A DNA stretch of 64,000 nucleotides from Sipunculus nudus (GCA_026874595.1 CM049312.1:24295956-24359955); one strand, 5' to 3'; positions 1-14,100 are shown, counted from the stretch's first letter. The notes: generated from the sequence alone by a model not told the origin. Numbers and translations are program-made.

Positions 1-600
1 TTATATTAACTCGTACGTTTTATCTTTATATAAGAGATGCCGGGACATTTCATCTGGTACAGGCATTTATTACTTCTTCTTCCTATAAAATTCCCATTTC
101 TAAGCCATAACTAAGAGGAACCTTCAGTCACTAGTAAATTGAACATGTTCACACAATTTGTTTCCCTCTCACCAGAAAAAAAAATAAAACAAGAAAATAC
201 TGGCTCCTGTGGGCATATTTTGTTAAATAGTTCTTGCTTCTTGTGTTTAACTTCCTGTTTACTATTAAATTACTGAATGCTTGTTTCTTTTTCAATTATT
301 GGAACATCCTGAATTAATGATTTGTTTACAATAAAATTGACTACATTTGAAGTTTCTATACCCGTGCTATTTTTTTTAAAGCATTGATACAACTTTTATG
401 GGACATTCAATTAATCATTGGTAGAATTCTTAACTTGCAAAGGTAATTCACAACAGGCCGAGGTAATTGGTATTTATAACACATCGCGTGGAATGTTCAT
501 GCGACGTATTCCCTCCTGGTCACTCACGGTGACTGCGGATAATTGAGCAGGGACGCTCGTGTCCCCATGGAGGCAGACATCATGACCATCCACGAAACCA
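1..600. other. AT-rich stretch, no gene seen
   Basis: No open frame with domain character, no exon-like block and no clear repeat was recognised. The only notable base composition is a slightly GC-richer patch near 490-600. Confidence 0.5.
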
Positions 601-614
601 TGTCATGAGCAACA

Positions 615-800
615 TTCCGCATGTTTATCAAACCCTTGAGAGTAAATTTGACAATATCACTTCCCCTCTCGAATATATATTCCGAAACATATAATGCCAG
701 CGTTTCCTATACATGTGATCAAGGGACAGACATGGGATCGAAGCAATTTTCTTTTTGTCTTGTCGAATCTTTCCTTGGTTTGATTAAGTGTGTAAATGCA
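615..800 (+). pseudogene. CCP (sushi)-like exon remnant
   Basis: The open frame here reads like the second half of a CCP module: a stretch resembling TYNASVSYTCDQG, then a later Cys and a terminal IKCV. This is the same pattern as the fourth CCP of gene A (TVNYTCDEGYY ... KCV). The first module cysteine is missing and the next 200 bases hold no partner exon. A GTAAAT follows the last Cys codon and could be a donor, but its phase (0) differs from the phase 1 used throughout gene A. It may be a stray exon of another CCP gene or a relic; similarity is by eye only. Confidence 0.35.
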
Positions 801-936
801 GTGTTTTCTTAATCTTATGGTGACTTTTTAGGGGAGTAGCTCGTAAGCCCTTCCACCCCATCCGACATTTCATGTACATGTATACATATATGTTTATATA
901 GATGTATGGAAGACCATATTGCTTAATATATGTATC

Positions 937-938
<2 letters not shown>

Positions 939-1001
<63 letters not shown>
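939..1001. repeat. (TA)n microsatellite
   Basis: Uninterrupted TA dinucleotides. They generate a spurious Tyr/Ile open frame that is not a gene. Confidence 0.95.
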
Positions 1002-1099
1002 GTTGTCGTACACAGTAAAGTCGTACAGAAAGGTCACGACCTTCCTATTTCCGGCTTCCCTGGTTCCGATAACAGTATGCGATTACTAAGAATAGTAAT

Positions 1100-1193
1100 G
1101 GTTCTCTGGTAGGTTAGGGGTAAAGCATCCGAGCGGAGATCGGAAGATCATGGGATCGATTCCTATCCAGAGTCAACCGACTTTTTGTATGAA

Positions 1194-1247
<54 letters not shown>

Positions 1248-1265
1248 TATACATATATATATATA
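1100..1265 (+). mobile_element. tRNA-like SINE fragment with (TA)n tail
   Basis: A tRNA-like head around 1103-1170 contains a B-box-like GGATCGATTCC and an A-box-like GGTAGGTTAGGGGTAAAG. It is followed by a short unique part and a (TA)n tract at about 1197-1265. The layout (tRNA-like head, 'gaaccgac'-type segment, TA tail) matches the other copies in this window near 19.4, 21.5-22.0 and 40.7 kb. Folding quality was not tested, so it is called a SINE, not a tRNA gene. Confidence 0.55.
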
Positions 1266-1269
1266 GCTC

Positions 1270-3385
1270 GTACCTCCTCCTTAAACTCCTTGCTACGGCT
1301 CTGGTTTTGTTGATTGCTGTTAGGATGCGAAATACGTTTAACCTTTTATCAGTTTAGTATCCTTCACTTGGGACCTGTATAAATGGATATGTGTAGTTTT
1401 CTTCTTTTATAATTACGCAATCATGTAAACAATTATCTTCCTGTGTTTTAAACGGTTGCTAATTTCACGAGTCGACACCCCGTGCTATATATAAATAAAA
1501 CATTTAGGGAATAACAGACGAAGTTGCTGCAGAAGGCGTAAAAGAGAACAGCTAAAATAATACAGCCTATTTCCTTGACGGTACATGGATATGACCTGTC
1601 AATCAAAAAACATACACAGAGGACTACTTCTCCCAGCAGCATGCATAAAACCAGCAAAGTTCATGAAGGTTTCTTTCCATGTTTTAATAGAGGGTGCTCT
1701 CAATTTCTATTTGACACTTGTTTATTTCCCCGGGGATCTTGACTGACTTATCTCTTATCCTCAGGAGTGTCTACTTTAATCGTAAACCGTTGATCATTCA
1801 GCGGATAATTGTCCGCATGTCAGACATGTTCCCGGCAAGCTTTTGAAAATGAGGGACTTGGCAAGATAGTGAAGTTGTTCTCTCTTTCAAATTTTGATGA
1901 ACCTGGCTTCAACGTGACGTCACTCACGTCAGCTTTACCGGGAAAAGATTATGAAACAAGATTTCACATAGACTTGCATTAAACAAGCATTGTAAAATAG
2001 TGAACTTTTGACTATCAGCGTTTTCAATCCATGCAAGTTGAAAAGTATGGCACATGTTCACATGTTGGCCTTTATCGGCGTCATCATCAAATATGTCTGC
2101 GTTGATCACTGAAAATGTGTGTTACGGATTATCAGTTGCAAGGTTGGATAACAGAAAGGTCAGCCAAAAGACGACCCCAGTGAACTACCCTGGCCCTCTG
2201 CCGGGACAAAATATTATCCTGTCTGATAATGTTAACAAAATACTTTCAATTACAAAGATATAAAGGGGAACAATTTTAGATTTGTCTCTTAAGTGTTACC
2301 CTAAACCTCCGCAAAATCTCAAGAAAATCCGTTTAAGTCTCTTTGTGCACAGTTACTAAGAGACAAACTGACCAAGTCTTATAAAAGAACAAGGAAAGCC
2401 GTATTTCCTCGCTTCCCGGTGGAGCTATAATACATGTTATAATCATTATCGTCATAATAAAATATCCATAATCGTTCACCCCTGTCCGTGTGTGTGTGTT
2501 TGTGTGTTGTTCACAACATAATTCACGGAGCCATGAACGGAACCTAACAACATTATTAGGGCATTTATTTCGGATATGGGCCGATGAAACATCGATTTGA
2601 ATCTGGTGGGAATCCGGCGTATGATCCGGATTCAGGAAGGTCATTAATATTCACAAAATGTACAGTCACGTGAGCACGAATGAACTAGGGTGTATGTACA
2701 AAATATTTGCTGGGTAGCGTCCGAAACAGTCTGTAATGCGTTCTTTTGATCTGAAGTCTATATTAGGGCATCGACAAATCGACAATCAAACAGTCGCTTA
2801 TTGAAGAAAAAATCGAATGTATTAAATTATTGAATGCCAGTCTCTTTATTAGCCGGCAGAAGTATCAACGCTGCTATCCGGAGCTGAAGAAAATATTCGT
2901 TTATTTCAAACTTATTAAAATCTATCTTTCCCATGAGATAGCATACACAACATATTAAAGCAGAAGCCAAGAGAACATCATCTACTGGGTATTCTTTTCG
3001 ATCATTCCTGTACCCAAGTTTCATAACCTGTTTCAGTCAGGTTATAACATGTACACAGAGATTTCAGACTCCTCCAACAAAGAATGGCCGTTTTAGGAAA
3101 AACAACCTTTAATATTCACTTTCAAATTATCTGTAATTAAATTCTTGTTATAACATTTTCGCATTCATTTTCATATTGCAAATCATTTTATAATAAATTT
3201 ATATATTACAGTCATACTGTAATCTTTATCATATGACCTTTTTTATGAGGTATCATTAAATTTATCTAACTTACGTATTATTCTTTCTTATTTATTTAAT
3301 GTAAACTTCAATATATTTTGCACTTGATCAATAAGCCAAAATGACCTATATATTAAACATCTAAACAGTTCGGTTTTCTTTGCCG
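1270..3385. other. No gene recognised
   Basis: AT-rich DNA with scattered short open frames lacking domain patterns, splice context or repeats. A short GT-rich tract lies near 2490-2510. Confidence 0.45.
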
Positions 3386-3390
3386 TCTGT

Positions 3391-3732
3391 CTATTTTGTT
3401 TGCAGGTGTGTCAAAGGTGCGTCATGACCAGATTGCTGGAAGCGGTTCACCCATGTCAAAACGCTTAGTGCACTGAAAGTCTGATAATAAATGGTTGCTG
3501 GGGCAGGGGGATTTCTTGTCGCTATCAATGTTTCAAACGCAGCGCCACTCTGACCTTTCAAGTAATTCCCACGCTCATCAAGCTTGCCCTGGAACTGCAG
3601 AAAATGCCTGCATCCGTATCCGTGATGGGCATACTTAAGTTCCTGAAGACCAGTTACTGAGCCACCCAAACGCTTGCGGTCTCCTGTGTCAGTATAAGGC
3701 TTCTGATGTAATGGCGACGCACTGTTCTAGTC
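3391..3732 (-). other. Unexplained open frame, about 113 codons
   Basis: The minus strand stays open from just after a TAG near 3735 to a TAG at about 3391. The stretch is GC-richer than its flanks. The predicted peptide has mixed, protein-like composition (for example GYGCRHFLQFQGKLDERGNY). There is no convincing ATG, no flanking exon was identified, and I do not recognise the family. It may be an exon, a transposon fragment or chance. No function is proposed. Confidence 0.25.
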
Positions 3733-3744
3733 TTAATAGCTTTT

Positions 3745-6700
3745 AGCGCTAACATTCCCTGAAATCTGGCACCAATGTTAAATGTAAATGCATTTTCGTG
3801 TATTCTGAGGCTTAAGACTATGTTATATTGTATTTCTAATGACGTTTGTAAATTATTAGCACAATAGTACCTAGACGTTTCGTACTTTCAGGAGGTTAAG
3901 TATGAGATAAACCCTTACAATGAATCGCAGAATAAATAACATTTTTTGCCTAATAGTTTCAAGGAAATGGAAACTTGTCCTAAGCCAGCCAGAATGTTTT
4001 ATTCATATTACAGGAAACTTTAATGCAGTTGGAGAAATGGAAACTCATTTAAGGGAAGACATATTGATTCGTATCTAGTATAGATATCCAAGTGATAATA
4101 ATGGGGGCTTCATTTCCTTTTTGAGGGATAGTACAGTTTTCAGTGGCTTATTCCTTACATTGTAGCATGTACCACTGTAGGCAGTAGATAATGTCAATGC
4201 CATTTACAATGGCCGGCATCGATCAGCCTGGTCTCAGGGGAGACAGGAACACTTTCTTTAAGAAGTTTGGGACAATATACATTGCCCCATTATTTAAGGG
4301 AATAAAACAAAACTTTTTAATTTCGAGTTAATTTAGTCCGTTTATAGCTTCGTCATATTTTTCTTAATAATCTTTCAATCACGCACCTCATGATGAGGAC
4401 CTTTTGGAGTTTACCTGAATTCCATCAATGTTAGCCATTTTTGTTTAAATAAAACGTGAATAATGAAAAACAGTGATATAAACTAAACAACCCCATTTTC
4501 ATGCAATGAAATAAATGCTTAAAAATATATGGTGGATGAGAAGAAATAAGTGATATTCATGATTGTTGTCCTGTGTATTTAAGTGAAGTAATAATAACAA
4601 TAATGACAAGCAAAAGTTTAGCTGGCCTTGTGTTATGCTGCTACCGATATCGTTTACGCAAGATAAAACTAATTTTGTTACTGATATATATTGATTATGT
4701 GCTAACTTAGTTTTATGAGCATACATTTTGCAATCTATTATAAAAATACAGTAGTATACTTCAATCAAACTTATCCTGTCATCAAATTATGTTTGGACAA
4801 TACCAGTCGATCTAACATGCCATATTATGGATGAGAAATATCACAGCAATCAATCCACTTCAAGTGAAGGATGTCCTAGAGCATTTCAAAACACTCTGGA
4901 AAATGAGATGAGAATGACTTTGAAAAGTACAAAATGTATTCGTATTGCCTGTGTTCTATGAACGGCTAGAGCCAGGATGTCGGACAGAATTGGTCCGACA
5001 AATTCTTTCAGGGCAATATCCTAAAAGGTTCTCGAAATTAGGCGAAAAGAATGTGACGGACAGACGGAAACCTTATTAATATAGAAAATCTAAAGTCCGA
5101 CAACCCATTTGTCTGAATGGTAATGTACCATGGACTGTCGGACTGATAAGCCTTCGCCCAATGGGTTGTCGGTCTAATTGGTTGTAGCACCAATGAGTCG
5201 ACCTCTATCGTCATATAGTTGTTTCTTATAACAACGGCCCGACGCTGATCCAGAACACGACAGCTGACTGTTGAATTTGTGATAATTTGTCAGTATGAAT
5301 TTGTTATTTGTTTTAATGAATAATGCAAGACCATGGTTTCTAGGATTTACGTATTTTTAACTGGTAGACGGAACGCGCTGTTCCACTAATGCACAGCCTG
5401 TGCTTCGAGTCTCCTTTTAGTTATGTGATATAACCCCCTCCCTACTTTGTATGTGTGAGCCGTAATCGTATTTTGCACCTGCACCTTACCTGTTGATTGA
5501 CCAAAACTTTCATACACGATGGTCTGCTTTTACAACTTACCAGTTACCCGTAAACCACAATTTTTTCCCTCGCGATACCATTCGATACATGATGCATCGA
5601 TATTCATAATTAGATTCAATATTCTTCCTTCTTTTTTGAAAAAGAAAATTTCTCATAGAATCCTCCTATATAAGTTATTTCCAAATTGAAATTGTGAATT
5701 TAATTTCAGAACCATATGCCGATCACCTCCCGGCACAATTGGTTTTGGCTGCGAATTATATGTCTGGTATATTACTAATGAAAAAGTACGTGAATGTTCG
5801 ATGTCGCTTTTAAACTGGTGTTATGATACCTGTACCTAACTTTTAACAGTTATGTATTGTACTTCTTACGCAAGCTGTCTGAGAAATTTAATTTCTATGG
5901 TTAAACTTTGTAAAATGATGCCCTGGCTAACATTTCATTCCTGCGTTTAATGCGCACCTATTCCAAGATTCACGCGACTGTTTTCTAAAAAAATGTAGCA
6001 TTAACACATCATGTACAGGTAAATTTCAATATGCGCTGTCCCTAAACTATGCTCAAAAAGGGCAACAATACCGGCGCTAAAACTTTTTTTATTAAAGGGG
6101 CGTAAACAGTTAAATCACTCTATTTTTCTACAGATCATCTCTTGACCTGTTTTATAAATAGACCAGAGAACGCAGATCCCACTTCACACAAGCTGTTTTT
6201 TACGGTTATATCCACGTTTTTATAATGTCTAATATGTCTAACATGGACATCTGCAATGCAATATTCAAAGACAAAGCATAGTTTAGCAAAGGGACCATTT
6301 AACTTCTGCACATAACAACCAGTGACCATTTAACTTCTGCACATATGCAACCTACCGCCTTAGATGAGGGTTACACTTTTTTTTCGTTTCCCATTATAAT
6401 ATCATTACGGCTTGTATATATAAACAAGCTCATGCCGCTGTCACAGTGGCGTCATAAGAACTTAACAGCAATTACATAGAGTCCATTACAATATATTCAG
6501 TATAAGCCATTTATCAAATAAGTTCCATAGAAATACCTTTCTATTTGGTGAATAGCCCGCTTAAAATCGTGCCGTTTTGAAAGGCACTTGCAGAAATTTA
6601 CTTTGGCTTTGCCCAGGTGGCGCCTCTGAGCGGAGGCCAGGGTAAGCCGTGCGCAATCCTGTGTCTGTTAAACGTTACAAAACTATCGCCATCTGCTAGC

Positions 6701-8020
6701 GAGGTATTAAACTTTTCCTCATGAATAATTGATTGTTGGTCTACGAAAGCTTAATTTGTGCCCAAACCATTACAAAATATAGCGTATTTCTTAATACCTG
6801 TTGATGCATATTGATTTGGACTATGTGCATGTCAGTAAACACAAGTAATCAAATTTTCGTAATTTTTCCGATTTAATTATATCTGAATATATTAGAAAAT
6901 TTGAATAGATAAAACAATAAATTAATTAAATTCACACACACATATATATAATATAAATTTCAAACGTCTTAGATTTTATCCTTGGACTGTCTAAGCCCCT
7001 CTTGGCATGGTATTTTAAAGAAATATAGATGGAAGTTCCTCAAGCGATATCAATTCTGGTGAAGGATACTGTATGCGTTTCAGAACAGGTCTGTCATTAT
7101 TTTATAAAAATGATCAATGAGTTCAGTTCTCGCTACAAGAGTTTCCACAAAACAACATCAATAATACATGTAATAACAAATGCACTTAAACCTTTCTGTA
7201 AACGGTAACACCTCTTTAGAACATCATTTATTTATGCTTTACACATATAAACTATACGCCTTCAACTTACCAGCCTCATAAACTATCCCTTCTGTCACTT
7301 TGTAGCCCAGTAAACCATATATGTCCTTCGTAAATAAACAATGGGTGACATCAAATGTAAAACCAATTAATATCTTAAAAGCCAGGAGCGATGGTAGGCC
7401 ATGACAGGTGAACGAACAGAACTGTTCGATGCCAAGGTGACAGCTCATCAATTGTTCATGCGCGTGAAAACGGCTACACCAACAATAATATTTGTTCTAT
7501 GGCATCGGTACTCCCTACTCTTTGAAAGAATAAACGCAGACAACAGGTATTAAGGATGTGTGTTTCCAATTTATCGTTTCAATTAATGATACAGCTCGAT
7601 TCGGAAACATTCACATACTTAGTCTCCACAGTGAATTAATAAAATAAATAAAACAAAAATCCCCCGCCGGCTTTTTGTTCATTTACTAGTCCTGGAGATA
7701 GCTGAACAAAGTATTAACTTGGCCTGAACTGGGAAAGTCTGCAGCTACTGCTTGTAGCAGCACATACCCTGAATGAGCACCTGTACAAGTTGGAGAAGAG
7801 GGTCCCTGTCACTTGACCAAGGATAGGTCAAGCATAAATTATTTTTTTTATCAAGGGTTGACTCTGGATAATGGTTCTCAAACACTCACCAGCATTCATG
7901 ATGTAAAATAAATGATGATGGTTATATTCTTTTAACCAGTATACATTGTACTCAAAGCACACTGCATTGCTAAAAGGGAGCTCGATTCACCGTGGGCCTA
8001 GTATGACGTGATATATTGGA
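3745..8020. other. Long stretch without recognised genes
   Basis: I saw no exon, transposon or array that can be supported. A few short repeated words (TCGGAC/GTCCGAC around 4980-5175, and GCCCAGGTGGCGCC near 6610) stand out, but no larger structure is evident. Confidence 0.4.
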
Positions 8021-8025
8021 CGGAG

Positions 8026-8104
8026 ATGGTTGGTCTTAGAATGCATCATTTGGGCCTTGTGGTAACTGTTTGCCTTCTTAATATACGGATTTCATTTGCA
8101 ACAG
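8026..8104 (+). CDS. Gene A exon 1: signal peptide
   Basis: The ATG at 8026 opens a frame whose hydrophobic core (LGLVVTVCLLNIRISFA) looks like a cleaved signal sequence. The exon ends CAG before GTAAGC (phase 1). The (TA)n tract starting near 8131 lies just inside intron 1. An in-frame ATG at codon 6 could be an alternative start. Confidence 0.75.
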
Positions 8105-8136
8105 GTAAGCTAAGTTTTAGGTGATTACAGAATATA

Positions 8137-8187
<51 letters not shown>

Positions 8188-11100
8188 TGGACGTGAATAT
8201 CATGTTAAACAGTTTTTTTTTAACAAGGCCTCTTTACGGAAATTCAAATTTAATCCCTTGCAAAAATACACCAGTTAAACTTATTAGCATAAATTGTGTA
8301 ATATTTGTTACCAGATGATTCAGAAACGGTATGCATACAATAATTCACAGGAAAATTGCTTATGTAACCGATTTCCATCTGTTACTTGTGATTAATAGGT
8401 TAGCCTTCAAAATATTAATTAATTAACTATAAGGGAAAGTTATATAATCGATGTAAATTAAGTCAGATAGATTTCAAAATTACTTCTTCGCAACGCATCA
8501 CATTATTCTTTCATGAGTGTACTGTAGTAATTGCAAACATGGCTATTTCTGTAACCAAATATCCGTTTTTTCATGTATATGTTAGAGTGTGGCCCGATGG
8601 ACCTTGTGCTCCTACTAGATGCATCCCGATCTATTGGCTCTGATAACTGGCCGACGGTTACGGAATTCGCCAAACATCTTGTCTGTACGTAACAGTTCAT
8701 TAATGTGCGATCGGGTTTAAGAATAAACGTTAAGAAAAATAACATCGCGGATATGTATATTCAGATTAAAGGGGAAAAAATCAGCACAGGATGTTTGTAT
8801 TTGAATTAATATTTTAATTTATATAATTTGTATGTTAAATGCCAGTGATAAAGTAAGAATTTATGTTACTATGTTGGGCCAGTCTTTCTTATGTAATTAT
8901 GTTCATTTCAAGCAGTGACATTGCAAGCTGCATCAAATGATTAGATTCTTTTTTTTTCTCCTCAATCAGCCAAATTCGACATTGACTCAGGTGCCACACG
9001 CGTCGGTTTAGCCATATTCAGTTTTAAAGGTTCTATCGGGTTCTTCCTGAACAAGTACAGCGACAAGAGAGCGGTGTTGAATGATCTGGAACATACAACC
9101 TACACAAAACTCGGGACGAACACTCAGGCCGGTCTTAGGATCGTCCGTGAACAGATGTTCCAAATCAACAAGGGAGACCGGGAAAACGTGCCAAACATCG
9201 TAGTTGTCTTTACGGACGGCAAAAGCAATATAGAGGTCGAACAAACCATCCCGGAAGCCCAGAAACTGCAGAATGCCTGTAAGTATTGACACTTACAAAC
9301 ATATCAGTGTGTAAGATTTTAAAATAATCTTCTAGTTCTTGCTATTTTGTTTATTCTTTTTGTATAGATCACTAATTCCAGTGATGCAGAATAAAAAACA
9401 AAATATCATTTTGTTTATATCCCCAGTATAAACAAGGATACATACATGACAAAACCCTCTATTTTGTCCAAATAATCAGTAACATAATATCTGTTGAGGC
9501 CTTTTAAAAAATGCTACTGCTTTACTTAATTTTACACACATATACTTATAAAGGTGAATATTATAGAATAATTTTTCACAAAAATGGCAATTTCTGTGGC
9601 TACTGCTGCATTTTCTATTAGATTTAGCGGTTTTGATCATATCCAGCAATGTAAACATCGGTGATGATCGTGTGTTAACATCTGGCATCAGACATCTTTT
9701 ACACTATCACTTAAGTTCATCTTGCCTTCAACAAAACTCTGTTTTCTCGCAAAGTTTGAGCGAAGATTCTCTAGCAACTGCTTCGTAAAACTGATGAACA
9801 CGTTTGTGAATTTTTAACAGAAATCATATCACCATAGATTGTTTGACAGGGCCAGAGAGTCATGCCTCAATTCCATGTACCTTATAAATTTCTCTTCTAT
9901 AAATGGAACAAGGGGCTTCCTGTATGAAACAGCAATATACTTCCTTTGTTCTCTGCAAAATGGTCTTAGACTTCTTGTTGCCTTTTACTTGTATTGAAAT
10001 CATACTAAGACTGAAGAGGGGATTTAAATTTCATGAGTTGACTTTACTTGTGGAAAATGTAATTTTTACAAAACATTGCTTATTTAACATTTTGTAATAA
10101 TTGAAAGCATTTCCTTTTATAATATAGTATGTCTACTATCCCATGTCCCAGAAACTGCTGAGGCTGTGTGCCATAGGTGTTACTGTTTTTCCTTGTACTA
10201 CAGTTGCCGTTACTTAGGTTTAATAGTTTCTTGGACTCAAATTGATCTTTTCCACTTCTTCCAAATCATATAAGTAAAAATATTAAATACTTTTATGTGA
10301 CGGTAGATGTAGTACTACTATATAGGTTAAAATTAAAGTGAATTATTTCAAAGCGTGGCAGTTTCTCATTTTATGTGACACTTTATGTGTAATTTCGAAC
10401 ACTGCAGTATTTTTACTTCTTTGTTTGCTTCTAATGTGAATTGTTGTTGCCAAATATTGATCATGTGACTTGTATCAGTTAATATGAACTAAACTACATG
10501 TGGCGCCTCTTACGTTGAGCTGTTCTCTGTGATCGAAAACAAGTATTTTTCAATTCTTAATGCCACGCACATTTAAACTATGTGTGGCTTCTTTAATCTT
10601 GGCTACAGTTGAAATGGTATTTTCAGACTCAATGTGTTATTTCCTTTAATCCCGCTATCATAAATGTAAACCCTCTTGTAGAGAATGGCACACTACATAT
10701 ATTAGTGCGACACTAAGTGGGCACAAAGTTTAACCAACCCCCAAATTAGGTCATTGTTATCTATAATTATGCGGTACGGCATCGAATGTTCAATCAGTTG
10801 CTGATATGTAGATTAATTAACGGTTAAAATGTATCTGCGTTTTAAAACGATCTGGGCTGTGACAGCGGCCAAACGGTGGTTTATCCAGCTTAAAATGGTG
10901 AAACCCTTTGTCAAGATTTTTAAAATGCTACTTTTAACCTAATTACTTGGTATTTCAATATTCATCATCATTCAATGCTAGACAAAAGCCAAGTGCGTGA
11001 TATGTGTTGCGGTTGGGAGTAATATGAACGAAGATGAGCTCAAGGCTATAGCCTCTGATCCTGATTATGAGCACTTGATTGAACTGAATGACTTCAGCGG

Positions 11101-14100
11101 CCTAAACTCCGCCGTCGACCGCATTGTGGAGGCAGCTTGCAAACAGACAGGTGGGCAATTTAATCCATGTGATACCGGTATAACATTCTGTACACAACCT
11201 GCAAAGGCGATATACAATCACGAAGGTTGTCATATTTCTATAATATTCTAATAAAGTACGGTTAAACCTGCATTTGTCCTACATTATATTTTTTTTGTCA
11301 TCTCAGTGGAGCTTTATTGTTAGGTAAATTACAATTGAAACCAAGGGTTCAAACCAAGAGAAATCACATGAAATATAACTTTCGTAGAAATCGAGGTCTC
11401 GACTATACCAGAGACAACGTCAACACAAAAGCTGACTAGTGATTGGGAATACCTCTCAATTACGAAAAGAACTTCAACACAACAGGCTGAGCCAGTCAGC
11501 ACAATCGATCTCAACAGCCTGCAATCAAGCTCGGAGACTCTTGAAACAAAACAAACTGAAGCAGTGGATCCTAAAATCCTGTCCCCAACCACAGAGATAG
11601 ATATATCTACACGAGGGCATCCACGGACACCGACCAGCCCGCCTGTACATCTGTATTCCGGCATAACAAATACCGAATCGACCGATAAAAATGCTATAGA
11701 TAATAGCCCTGAAGGTAGGTCATCGATATACTGTTCTGGTCACACATTCCTCAAGGCGTCGGCTCGCTAATAAAAAAGAGTAAGCAATATACAGTGAATC
11801 AGGTTATATTCTATTGTCAGTCATATTTGGTAAAACAACAGACGTGTTATATATAGCCATAGAGAATCAAGGTGGTCTCTTTAAGCCTCACTTTAATGTA
11901 ATATCTAACCATACTCTTGTCAGTTTCTGTAATATCAGAATAATTATAAAATATTGTTTAACCTTCGTTACTACATGCAATGAATGTAAAGGGGGGCCCT
12001 TTTCTTGGTTTAACTATATACGGAAAGGTAATCGCAAAATTTCTAACCGTAAACTAATAAATTTTTGTCAAAAGTTATACAAACGGTGTTAAAATATATT
12101 ATGCTTCAGTACTTTGCACAACACCACCCGAACTGCGAAACGCCGTCACTCGCGGCTGTTCGAGGCATATTGGGGCGGAAGCAAGTATTACCTGTAGCAA
12201 AGGTCACATGTTTCCAGACGGTCAGAAGGTAAAGGCGGTCCGATGTAATAGTATGGGAGTTTGGGAACCAAAGACAGGCCAATGTATAGGTAAGAAAGAT
12301 TACAATTTATGTAAGATAGAACACTGTTTTCATTTTAGAAAACATAGGTGACGCAGAACGCTGCATAGACGAGATGAAAAAAAAGGAACGCTGTATAGGT
12401 AAGATAGAACATTGTATAGGAAAGATAGAACAGCATTTAGGTAAAATATAATATTGTATAAGTAAGATGGGACACTGGATAGGTAGGACAGAACCCTGCA
12501 CGGGTGAGCAAGAAGACTACATACACAAGAAAATGAAACTTTCTGCAAGATAAAACACTGCATGGGCGACATATAACATTGCATAGGTAAAATAGATCGC
12601 TTTTTCAGATAAATAAAGAACCCTGGATGGGTACGTACGAACATAATAAAGGTACCCTAGAGAAGTATATAGGATATATACAACAAAGCTTAAATAAAGA
12701 AAAACACTGATTATGTAAATTTGAGCACTTAACGGATAATAATACTATTATGTAAAGAGGGCACAAACAAATGTATTACTATTAACATTTGGGAAAATTA
12801 GGGATATTAAAAATGTAAAAGAGGTAAACAGAATGTTGTTTTCATGTTGTAGGTAGGTACTACATGAATGAAATGTTTATAGGAAACAACATACATGTGC
12901 TACACAAGAATAAAGGTCACCTGTGCGAAAGAATAAAGAAATTCTGCTTATACAAGGAAATGTAGGTTTAATATGAGAGGCATTTTTCTATATATATTGA
13001 AACGCCATGGCATTTGACTGTTTTCTATATATTCAGGGAATACTGGTACAAAAGTAGCGGCTTGTGACGGAGGATACGAAATCAGAGAGGATGACAATGG
13101 CAAGACAAAGACGTGTTCTTCATCAATGGAACTCCAAAGGAACCCGAAATGCAAACGTAAGTCATAAAATGCTGTACAATCACGTCCGCCAAGAGGCTTA
13201 TGTTTTTGGCGGCGTTGGTTTGCTTGTTTGTCTGTTAATCTGTCTGTCCGTCAGCAAGATGACTCAAAAACGATTTGAACGAATTTTGATGGAATTTTCA
13301 GGATAGCCCGGCAATTATACAGTGAACAATTGATTTTATTGGGGGGGGGGGGTGATCCGGATCACCATCTGGATCCAGGAATTTTTAAAAGAAAAAAAAG
13401 CTGCATTTCTGACAAACCATATGGCGGAGGTCGGCGCTCTCTGAGTGCAAATTTCTTTTTTTGATAATGTTTGATGATGTGCTTTAAATGTGATGGTATT
13501 CTATAGTTCCGTGTATGTATGGGTATGTACTCTGCATTATATTTGTGTCCACTTCTGTTAATGAAATAAGTGAAAGTGAAAATGGAATCATCGAAGACGA
13601 ATGTAACCTGACCGCTGCATCAATAAGCTATGTTAAACTGTACATTTTAATACCTACAGGTAGGATATGCAGCCCCTTACCAGACAAGGATCACGCAACC
13701 CCTGGGACATACGGTATACTGTATTACATGGACAGGGTACCTTACTTCTGTAATGATGGTCACATGACCAAGAAGAAGAGGCAAGAGTTCTGGGCAACGT
13801 GCAATGAATGGGGAGAGTGGATCTTTGATTCGGATTCTGAATGTTTACGTAAGTAATTTTTTTCCACTGAGTATACTTTTTTCTCCATGAGACACTGATT
13901 ATTCCTTTAGCTCAGTACTAAGGTAACACGGTAGAGATGGATTTCATTTATGTTATATTATGAATCAATTATTATTTTTAAATTTTTATTCTTTAAAATA
14001 ATTTTGGATACTTACATAGAATTCTATCATTTTGATTTGACTGTTTTTATACACTAATAATTTCAGTAAACTTATCTGTTTCCACATAAATTTGTTTGAG

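Noticed and set aside
930-1112. Tyr/Ile-rich open frames over (TA)n tracts here and at 8.1, 18.4-19.1, 40.8, 51.1 and 52.4 kb
   Set aside because: They are translations of dinucleotide repeats, with no start context or exon signals.
4970-5180. Possible terminal repeats made of TCGGAC/GTCCGAC words
   Set aside because: Spacing and orientation are irregular and no element boundaries or target duplication could be found.
11307-11326. Alternative start of gene A exon 5 at the CAG ending 11306
   Set aside because: It runs into TAG after five codons. The acceptor at 11386-11387 keeps phase 1 and an open frame.
12307-12644. Minus-strand open frames with Pro/Ile/Gln repeats
   Set aside because: They are shadows of the intronic donor-like minisatellite.
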